From: Clostridia bacterium
GTDB taxonomy: Bacteria; Bacillota_A; Clostridia; Christensenellales; Aristaeellaceae
Assembly (NCBI GenBank): GCA_017509065.1
Contig: JAFWQM010000045.1
Coordinates: 1 to 38,707, forward strand
Reading direction: 5' to 3'
Length of the DNA stretch: 38,707 bases
Shown: one piece after another, positions 23,844 through 31,115 of the stretch
Layout of the letters: every line of letters begins with the position of its first letter
Position numbering within the stretch: position 1 is the stretch's first letter
Notes under the pieces: model-generated
The model's input: the letters and a program-made list of their open reading frames with translations, nothing else
Database searches by the model: none
Told to the model about the DNA's origin: nothing
Position numbers and translations under genes: made by a program

Positions 23844-24523
23844 GCGTCGTCCCTCAGCACGTAACCCACCCCGCGCACGGTCTGCAGCAATTTGGGCTCA
23901 AAGCCCTCATCGACCTTGCCGCGCAGGTAGCGCACGTACACGTCCACCACGTTGGTTTCGCCGAGATAGTCGTAGCCCCACACTTTTTCCAGAAGCTGGT
24001 CGCGGGAGAGCACGATGGTTTTGTTTTCCATGAAAAACTGGAGCAGGGAAAATTCCCGGCCCGTCAGCTCGATTTCCTTGCCGCCGCGCGTCACCCGATG
24101 GCGGGACACGTCCACGGTCAGGTCAGCGCAGATAAGCAGATCGCCCTCTTTTTTCTGGGTGATCTGCTTGCGAAGAGCCGCGCGGATGCGGGCGAGGAGT
24201 TCCTCGATGGAGAAGGGTTTCGTAACGTAATCGTCCGCGCCCATGTCCAGGCCCGTCACCTTATCCATCACCGCGTCCCGGGCGGTGAGCATGATGACCG
24301 GCACGGCGCTGCCTTCTTTCCGCAAGCGGCGCAGCACCTCCAGCCCGTTCAGCCCCGGCAGCATGATGTCCAGCAGCAGCAGGTCAAACCCGCCCTTCTC
24401 CGCCAGCTCCAGGCCGGTTCGCCCGTCGAATGCTTTCTCCACCTGATACCCCTCGTGGGTCAATTCCAGCTCCACGAACCGGGCCAGCTTTTCTTCGTCC
24501 TCCACCAGCAGAATGCGGGTCAT
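23840..24523 (-). CDS. OmpR/ArlR-family response regulator
   Basis: The 227-residue product has a receiver domain with acidic pocket E8-D9-E10, phospho-acceptor Asp52 in LLLLDIMLPG, Thr80 (MLTARD) and Lys102 (YVTKPF). A winged-helix trans_reg_C DNA-binding domain follows (about 130-225; GREFSLLQFFMENKTIVLSRDQLLEKVWGYDY, then NVVDVYVRYLRGKVD and TVRGVGYVLR). It is first in a two-gene operon with the overlapping kinase. AGGGGGA precedes the ATG. It is expected to bind DNA as a phosphorylated dimer at direct repeats; regulon unknown. Confidence 0.95.
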   Translation of the reverse strand: MTRILLVEDEEKLARFVELELTHEGYQVEKAFDGRTGLELAEKGGFDLLLLDIMLPGLNGLEVLRRLRKEGSAVPVIMLTARDAVMDKVTGLDMGADDYVTKPFSIEELLARIRAALRKQITQKKEGDLLICADLTVDVSRHRVTRGGKEIELTGREFSLLQFFMENKTIVLSRDQLLEKVWGYDYLGETNVVDVYVRYLRGKVDEGFEPKLLQTVRGVGYVLRDDA

Positions 24524-24550
24524 GGTATTTCCCCCTTGTTGGATATTTTA

Positions 24551-24735
24551 GGGAATAGGGATCAGGGATTAGGTTAGTAGCCCAAAGCCTTCCCCTTGAG
24601 GGGGGCCGAAGCGCCCGGAAAATGATCCAGGGGATCGTTTTCAGCGTAGGCCGGGCGGCAGCCCCGGATGGTGCCCCCGAAGGGGGGCGAATGAGGTGAA
24701 ACGCTATTGCCTAATCCCTATTGCCTAATCCCTTA
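24551..24735. repeat. Structured repeat element B, copy 1
   Basis: The core at about 24591-24700 folds into nested hairpins, e.g. AAAATGATCC (24619-24629 region) with GGATCGTTTT. It is flanked by the inverted pair AGGGATTAGG (24564-24573) and CCTAATCCCT (24710-24719). On the right, the 14-nt unit ATTGCCTAATCCCT is repeated in tandem (24706-24719, 24720-24733). The core recurs in a diverged form at 38651-38707. It resembles the short palindromic repeats reported from many gut Clostridia. It sits between the DUF4342 gene and the response regulator gene. Confidence 0.75.
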
Positions 24736-24738
24736 TAC

Positions 24739-25278
24739 TCACTCTACCTTGTTTTCGTCGTTCTTCTCCACGTGGATTTCCACGACGGACGCGGCCTTGT
24801 TCTGCGCCTTGTCCATCACATCGTTCACGTTGCTGTTGATGTTGGGGCCGCGGAAGGAATACCGGGCGCCAAGGAAGAGGCCCACGAACAGCACGATCAG
24901 GGAGAAGGGCCAGAACACAACCATCAGGATCGCCATCACCGTGATGGGCATGGACACCAGCTCGTCGCCGTTGCGGCGGATGACGAACTGATTGCCGTTG
25001 CCAAGGGTGAACATCTTCTTGATCCAGGCCCACAGCTTGCTCAGACCATCGGAAACCTTCGCTTTGGTTTCGGGGGTGTTCCACTGCGCCTTGGTTTCGG
25101 GCTTTTCCTGGGTGGTGTATTCAGCCTTGGTTTCGCCGCTGCTGACCTTGCCTTCGCTTTCCAGCAGCACCAGCGCGTCCAGGATGTCCCAGTCGCTGGC
25201 TTCCAGAGCAGCCTTCGCCTCTTCGTAGGATACGTTCGCCTTCGTGCGCAGCTTTTCTACCATTTCAAAATGATCCAT
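24739..25278 (-). CDS. DUF4342 membrane protein with UBA-like N-terminus
   Basis: The 179-residue product begins with a UBA/TS-N-like three-helix motif (residues 1-42: EMVEKLRTKANVSYEEAKAA, then SDWDILDALVLLESEG), as in EF-Ts N-termini. A Lys/Glu/Thr-rich linker leads to a DUF4342 region at about 80-150: KLWAWIKKMFTLGNGNQFVI, then RNGDELVSMPITVMAILMVV. It has one or two membrane helices (about 110-140) and a charged C-terminus. The function of the family is unknown. AAGGAGG precedes the ATG. It lies 148 bp downstream of topB on the same strand and may share its transcript. Confidence 0.82.
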   Translation of the reverse strand: MDHFEMVEKLRTKANVSYEEAKAALEASDWDILDALVLLESEGKVSSGETKAEYTTQEKPETKAQWNTPETKAKVSDGLSKLWAWIKKMFTLGNGNQFVIRRNGDELVSMPITVMAILMVVFWPFSLIVLFVGLFLGARYSFRGPNINSNVNDVMDKAQNKAASVVEIHVEKNDENKVE

Positions 25279-25426
25279 CTTTATTTCCTCCTTGGCGTCT
25301 TGCGCCGCTTTCTTTGTTTTCTGTTCCCCTTGGAACGGTTATAGAATAAACCAGGAAAATGATAAGAACATGGGGAAATTCATTAGAAAATCATGAGAAT
25401 ATGAGAACAGTCTTCTTTGTTTTCCT

Positions 25427-27574
25427 TTATTTCTTCTCATATACGATGCTCATGCTGACGCTCGGCTCTTCTTGCCCGTTCGGTGTGAAGGAAAGCTGAC
25501 CGTCGCGCAGGGCGATGATGCCGGTGGAGCCTTTGACCTCGCCCTTTTCGAACAGGAGCTTCACGATTTTTTCATTCAGCGCCGGCCCGCCGCCGCGCTT
25601 TAAGCCGTCCTTCCACAGCGTGAAATGGCATCCCTCCCGCCAGCCGGAGCAGCCGAAGGCCTTTGTGTTTTCCTGGACGGGCTTTCCGCAGAGGGGGCAC
25701 TTCACACCCTCGATGGGCTGGACAGAAGTAGTTTTTCTTTTGGACGCGCCCTTCTTCCCCCGGCGCATTTCCTCGGGAAAGCTCGCTTCCGTCTTGGTGT
25801 CCCGGGCGTATTCCACCAGGAAGGTGGAAAGGCGGCGGATGCCCTCCATGAAGCGCTGGGTATCCCGCTGGTTCCTGGCGATTTCGTCCAGGGCCAACTC
25901 CCATTTGCCGGTGGTTTCCGGGGAGGCGATTTCCGCCGGCGCGATGGCGATGAGACACACGCCCTTTTCCGTGGCGCTGATGGCGCGGCCGCGGCGGGAG
26001 GCATAACCCACCTGAATCAAGCGCTCGATGATGGCGGCGCGGGTGGCGGGGGTGCCCAGACCGCTGCCCTTCATCTGCTCCCGCAGTTTTTCGTCCTCTA
26101 ATTCCCTTCCCGCGTTTTCCATGGCGGCCAGCAGGGAAGCGTCCGTGTGCGGAGCCGGGGGCTTGGTGGTTTCCTTCTTCACTGTCGCCTTGCTGACTGT
26201 GCGCCCGTCGCCCTCGTTCAGGGCGGGCAGGGCGGGTTCTTCCTCCTTGTCGGAGGGGTACACATCCTTCCACCCGTTCACCCGCACCGTTCGGCCCGTG
26301 GTTTTGAACAGATGTCCCTGGCTCTCTGTAATCACTTTAATGGCGTCGTACTCGTGCGCGGGATAGAACACCGCGACCAGCCGCCGTGCGATCATATCGA
26401 ACAGCTTCTGCGCATCAGCGGGCAGCTTGTCCATCGGCGCAGTTTGGGGTGTGGGGATAATGGCGTGATGGTCAGAGATTTTTTCGTTGTCGAAAATCCG
26501 CCGGGACATGGGCAGCTTGCCGCCGTCCTTCCAAGGAATATTTTCCACGTATTCCCGGTACTGCTCCGGCAGTTTATGCAGCGTCTGCACGGTTCTGCCG
26601 ATCATATCCATTGGCAGATAGCGGCTGTCCGTGCGCGGATAGGTGATGGCCTTCCATTTTTCGTATAATTCCTGGGCGATTTTCAGCGTCTTGTCGGCGG
26701 TGAAGCCCAGCTTGCGGTTGGCTTCACGCTGCAAGGAAGTCAGGTCGTACAGTTGCGGCGGCAGTTCCTTTTTCGCCTCGGAGGTCACGCTTTGCACCCG
26801 CGCGGCCTTCCCTTTGACCGCTTTGGCGATTTCGTCCGCCTGTTCCTTGGTGGGGATGCGGTTGGCTTTCTTTTCGTCCTCCGTCTTGGGGTCGAACCAC
26901 TGGCCGGAATAATCGCCGAAGTCCGCTGTGACGGTGAAATAATCCTCCGGCTTGAAATCGGCGATTTCGTGATAGCGCTTGACCAAAATCGCCAGGGTCG
27001 GTGTCTGCACCCGCCCGATGGACAAAAGCGCGTCAAAGCGCAGGGTGAACGCCCGGCTGGCGTTCATCCCCACCAGCCAGTCCGCTTCCGAGCGGCAGGT
27101 GGCGCTGCGGTAGAGCCCGTCGTACTCCTGAGCGGGCTTTAATGAAGCAAAACCTTCTTTAATGGCCTCGTCGGTCATGGAGGAAATCCACAGCCTGTCC
27201 ACCGGCTTTTTGCACTTGGCCTGGTTGTAGATCAGGCGGAAGATCAGCTCCCCCTCCCGCCCGGCGTCGGTAGCGCAGATGAGCTTTTCGGTGTCCTTGT
27301 CATTGATGATCTTTTTCACCAGGCTGAACTGGGACTTTGTTTTCGATATAACCTTGGTAGGAATAGATTCCGGCAGGATGGGCAGATCGTCCATCCGCCA
27401 TTTTTTATATTTTTCGTCGATCTCGTCCGGCTCGCAGAGCGTGACCAGATGGCCCACCGCCCAGGTGACCAGATAGTTTTCGCCCTTTAAAAAGCCCTCG
27501 CCTTTTTCCCGGCATCCCAACACGCGGGCGATGTCCCGCCCCACGCTGGGCTTTTCCGCTACCACCACGATCAT
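25427..27574 (-). CDS. topB: DNA topoisomerase III
   Basis: This 715-residue type IA topoisomerase relaxes and decatenates DNA through a 5'-phosphotyrosyl intermediate. The TOPRIM domain starts VVAEKPSVGRDIARVLG (Glu7) and continues to ATDAGREGELIF (101-112, metal site). The active-site Tyr312 is in ITYPRTDSRYLP, and SIGRVQTPTLAIL (185-197) is the conserved domain IV element. The C-terminal part has one zinc-ribbon-like unit (CPLCGKPV ... GCSGWREGCHFTLW, about 638-668) and lacks further fingers. Length is normal for TopB of Firmicutes. No relaxase, integrase or conjugation genes accompany it, so it looks like a housekeeping or secondary copy rather than part of an integrative element. Confidence 0.95.
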   Translation of the reverse strand: MIVVVAEKPSVGRDIARVLGCREKGEGFLKGENYLVTWAVGHLVTLCEPDEIDEKYKKWRMDDLPILPESIPTKVISKTKSQFSLVKKIINDKDTEKLICATDAGREGELIFRLIYNQAKCKKPVDRLWISSMTDEAIKEGFASLKPAQEYDGLYRSATCRSEADWLVGMNASRAFTLRFDALLSIGRVQTPTLAILVKRYHEIADFKPEDYFTVTADFGDYSGQWFDPKTEDEKKANRIPTKEQADEIAKAVKGKAARVQSVTSEAKKELPPQLYDLTSLQREANRKLGFTADKTLKIAQELYEKWKAITYPRTDSRYLPMDMIGRTVQTLHKLPEQYREYVENIPWKDGGKLPMSRRIFDNEKISDHHAIIPTPQTAPMDKLPADAQKLFDMIARRLVAVFYPAHEYDAIKVITESQGHLFKTTGRTVRVNGWKDVYPSDKEEEPALPALNEGDGRTVSKATVKKETTKPPAPHTDASLLAAMENAGRELEDEKLREQMKGSGLGTPATRAAIIERLIQVGYASRRGRAISATEKGVCLIAIAPAEIASPETTGKWELALDEIARNQRDTQRFMEGIRRLSTFLVEYARDTKTEASFPEEMRRGKKGASKRKTTSVQPIEGVKCPLCGKPVQENTKAFGCSGWREGCHFTLWKDGLKRGGGPALNEKIVKLLFEKGEVKGSTGIIALRDGQLSFTPNGQEEPSVSMSIVYEKK

Positions 27575-27750
27575 GGCGTTCCCTCGCTTTCACCGCCTAT
27601 CTTACCACAAATATTCAAAAAAAGCGAGAACCGGGAACGGGATAGAAAAGGTTTTCCAGAAAAGCAGGGCGGAAAAAGGAAAAACAGTTCTTCGTGTCGA
27701 ATAAACCAAGGGTCTTCGACATGGAACAAATTGGGAAAAGGGGAGCGGAT

Positions 27751-28335
27751 ATGCAATCACTTTGGGAATTGTACATCACCTTCGTGCAAATCGGATGCGT
27801 CACCTTTGGCGGCGGCTACGCCATGCTGCCGATCCTGGAACGGGAGCTGGTGGACAAGCGCCATTGGACGACCATGGACGACCTCAGGGATTATTTCTCC
27901 ATCGGCCAATGCACGCCGGGCGTGATCGCCATGAACGTGAGCACCTTTATCGGCCAGAAGAAGGACGGCGTGAAAGGCGCGCTGGCCGCGGGCCTGGGCT
28001 TTCTGACCGGGCCGCTGGTCATCATCACGCTGATCGCGGCGTTCCTGCAGAACTTCGCGCAGTATCCCGTCGTACAGCACGCCTTCGCGGGCATCCGCGT
28101 ATGTGTGTGCGTGCTGATTTTGCAGGCGGTGCTTCGGCTGTGGAAAAAATCCGTGGTGGATGGGATCGCCCTGGCGATTTACCTAACGGTGTTCGCGCTG
28201 AACGCCTTCTCTCCCGTGCTGCCGGTGAAGATCCCCGCCGCCGTGCTGGTGATTTTAGCGGGCTGCGTGGGCATATTCATTTCCGTGCGCCGTGAGAACG
28301 CGGCGAAAAACGCGGAAGGAGGCGGCAAAGTATGA
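27751..28335 (+). CDS. Chromate transporter family protein, subunit 1
   Basis: The product has about 194 residues starting MQSLWELYITFVQIGCVTFG. The ATG at 27751 is chosen because AAGGGGAGC is just upstream; in-frame ATGs at 27694 and 27721 lack such a site. The signature is IGCVTFGGGYAMLPILEREL, then SIGQCTPGVIAMNVSTFIG, the conserved FGGG and TPGP-like motifs of the CHR family (here TPGV). About five or six helices follow. It is half of a split pair with the next gene. Many such short-chain CHR pairs export chromate or an unknown anion. The true substrate in gut Clostridia is uncertain. Confidence 0.88.
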   Translation: MQSLWELYITFVQIGCVTFGGGYAMLPILERELVDKRHWTTMDDLRDYFSIGQCTPGVIAMNVSTFIGQKKDGVKGALAAGLGFLTGPLVIITLIAAFLQNFAQYPVVQHAFAGIRVCVCVLILQAVLRLWKKSVVDGIALAIYLTVFALNAFSPVLPVKIPAAVLVILAGCVGIFISVRRENAAKNAEGGGKV

Positions 28336-28892
28336 TCTTTCTGCGCCTGTTCTTTGAGTTTTTCAAGACCGGCCTGTTCTCCGTTGGCGGCGGTCTGGCC
28401 ACGCTGCCCTTCCTGTATGAAATGAGCAACAACACCGGCTGGTTTTCCACCGCAGACATCGCCGACATGATTGCCGTGTCCGAGTCCACGCCCGGCCCTA
28501 TCGGCATCAACATGTCCACCTACGCGGGCTTTACCACCGCCGGGGTGCTGGGCGGCGTGATCGCGTCCGTCGGCCTCGCCGCGCCGTCGGTCATCATCAT
28601 TCTGATCATCGCCAAGTTCCTGGAAAAGTTCCGGAACAACCGCTTTGTGGAAGGCGCGTTCTACGGCCTGCGCCCCGCGTCCATCGCCATGATCACCGCC
28701 GCGGGGCTGAATGTGGCGCGGGTGGCGCTGGTGAACATGGACGCGCTCGCCGCGGGCGATTACGGCGGCTTCTTCCTCTGGAAAGCGATCCTGCTTGGCG
28801 CGGCCATATTCATCGGCCAGCGGAAGCTGAAATGGAGCCCGGTCATCTTCATCGCCATCGCCGCCGTGGTCGGCATCGTATTCCAATTCTGA
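28332..28892 (+). CDS. Chromate transporter family protein, subunit 2
   Basis: The 186-residue product has CHR-family motifs FFKTGLFSVGGGLATLPFLY near the N-terminus and ESTPGPIGINMSTYAGF at about 55-71, followed by four or so helices. It pairs with subunit 1 and overlaps it by ATGA (28332-28335), so the two are made together and probably form a heterodimer with opposite membrane orientation. Transcription meets the oppositely directed surface-protein gene at the palindrome just downstream. Confidence 0.88.
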   Translation: MIFLRLFFEFFKTGLFSVGGGLATLPFLYEMSNNTGWFSTADIADMIAVSESTPGPIGINMSTYAGFTTAGVLGGVIASVGLAAPSVIIILIIAKFLEKFRNNRFVEGAFYGLRPASIAMITAAGLNVARVALVNMDALAAGDYGGFFLWKAILLGAAIFIGQRKLKWSPVIFIAIAAVVGIVFQF

Positions 28893-28911
28893 TTTGTTTC
28901 GTTGACAAGTA

Positions 28912-28945
28912 CATCAAAGCGCCGCCCGCGGGCGGCGCTTTGATG
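28912..28945. terminator. Bidirectional terminator palindrome between convergent genes
   Basis: A perfect 34-nt palindrome (17-bp arms, CATCAAAGCGCCGCCCG and its complement) lies between the chromate transporter stop and the surface-protein stop. The stem includes AAAG/CTTT at its base and GC-rich sequence at the tip. T-runs outside the stem are short, but the position and symmetry favour termination in both directions. Confidence 0.8.
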
Positions 28946-28960
28946 TTTGGAGATGAATCG

Positions 28961-31115
28961 TTATTTCGCGGTCAGTATAGCGATGCCGGATTCGACGCTT
29001 CCGGCACCGTTCGTCACCACGCACTTATACTTGTATTTGTTGTGACGCGGTTCTACCTTCAGCGTATAGGTGGCCGACGTGCCATCGACTGTTACCTTGT
29101 ACCAGGTGGTGTCACCCGGCTTCTGGTAATACCACTGATAGCTCACCGCGCCGGTGGCAACTACCCTGAAGGTGGCTTTTCCCCCCGGCCCCACGGATAC
29201 GTCGGAAGGCTGGCTTGTGATGACGGGCTTGAGATTCAGCGTCAAAGTAACGACATCCGACCAGACAAATCCCCTGCTGTTGGATACTTTTACCTTATAC
29301 TGATAGCCGTTGTGCCGCGCCGCTGTGTGCAGATTGTAAGTAGCACTTGTGCCGTTGCTGCTCACAGCGGTCCAATTGGCTCTTTTGTCCTTCAGATAAT
29401 ACCACTGATACTCGGTCGCGCCGGTGGCGACCACCTTGAACGTCGCTAATACTCCTTCGTTCACATGCTGGCTGGTGGGTTGCGTGGTGATGACAGGTAT
29501 AACACTGATTTTCAGTGTAACGGTGTTCGACCAGACTTCTCCCGCGCTGTTGGACACCTTTACGCGATACTTGTATCCATTGTGACGCGATTGTGTGGTC
29601 AGGGTATAGGTTGCGGAAGTGCCGTTGCTGCTCACCGCGTACCACGTGTCGTCGTCCGGTTTCTGGTAATACCACTTATAGCTGTCGGCATCGGTGGCGA
29701 CCACTGTAAACGTTGCCTTCTTGCCTGCGGTCACCGTCTGGTTCGTGGGCTGGGTGGTAATGACCGGTTTGACAACCACGGTCAGCGTGACGTCGTTCGA
29801 CAAGACAAAGCCTGCGGCGTTGGATACCTTGACGTGGTATTTGTATCCGTTGTGCCGCGTCGCCGCGGTCAGGGAACAGGTGGCCGAAGTGCCGTTGTTG
29901 CTCACCGCGTACCACGTGGCGTCATTCGGCTTCTGGTAATACCACTGGAAGCTTTCCCCGCCGGTGGCGACGACTGTGAACGTCGCGGTTGCGCCTTCGT
30001 TCACTTTTTGATCGACGGGCTGGGTGGTGATGACCGGTTTGACAAGCACGGTCAGCGTGACGTCCTTCGACCAGACAGCGCCGGCGGCGTTGGATACCTT
30101 GACGTGATATTTATATCCGTTGTGCCGCGCCGCGGTGGTCAGGGTATAGGTCGCCGAAGTGCCGTTGCTGCTCACTGCGTACCACGTGGCGTCATTCGGC
30201 TTCTGGTAATACCACTGGAAGTTCTCCCCGCCGGTGGCGACCACCTTGAACGTCGCCTTCGCGCCCTCGTCCACGGTCACATTGACCGGCTGGGTGGTGA
30301 TGATGGGCTTCAAATTCACCGTCAGTTTGGCGGCGCTGGAATCGACGGAGCCCACGTCGTTCTGCACCGTACACCGATACTGATACCCGTTGTGCCGCGC
30401 CGCCGCGGTCAGGCTGCAGGTTTCGGTCGCGCCGTTATTGTTCACCGGATTCCACGTACTTTCTCCCGGCTTCTGATAAGACCACCTGTATCCCGTCGCG
30501 CCGGTAGCAACCACCGTGAACGTCGCCGTCTCGCCTTCGTTCACGGTGACGCTCACGGGCTGGGATGTGATGACGGGCTTCGACTTGACCGTCAGCGTGA
30601 CGTCGTTCGACCAGACAGAGCCGGCGGTGTTGGATACCTTGACGTGATATTTGTATCCGTTGTGCCGCGCCGCGGTGGTCAGGGTATAGGTCGCCGAAGT
30701 GCCGTTGCTGCTCACCGCGAACCAGGTGGCGTCATTCGGTTTCTGGTAATACCACTGGAAGCTCTCCCCGCCGGTAGCTTCCACCGTAAACGTCGCCATC
30801 GCGCCTTCGTTCACGGTCACATTGACCGGCTGGGTGGTGATGACGGGCTTCAGCCTGACCGTCAGCATGGCGGTTTGAGACGTGGCGGAACCCATGATAT
30901 TTTCCACCACGCAGTAATACTTATACCCATTGTGACGCGGTTTGGCGGAGTTTAAGGTGTAGGTTTCGGACGTGCCGCCGGAGGAGATCTTTGTTCCGGT
31001 TGTTTCGCCCGGCTTGTAGTAGTACCACTGATAGCTCGTCGCGTTCTCAGCCGCCACGGTAAAGGATGCCGATTTATCCTCGTTCACGGTGATGCTGACG
31101 GGCTGGGCGGTGATG
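28961..31115 (-). repeat. Coding tandem repeat, about 270-bp period, eight units
   Basis: The eight Ig-like domains are encoded by DNA units that are close to one another in sequence. For example, the segment for ATYTLTTAARHNGYKYH recurs nearly base for base around 30135, 30675 and 29595. Such similarity suggests recent duplication or gene conversion and makes copy number likely to vary between strains. Confidence 0.8.

Noticed and set aside
25323..25336. Terminator upstream of the DUF4342 gene
   Set aside because: GTTCC/GGAAC makes a 5-bp stem but no T-run follows on the minus strand, so it is too weak to call.
25427..28892. Integrative element marked by topoisomerase III
   Set aside because: No integrase, relaxase, type IV secretion gene or att-like site accompanies topB.
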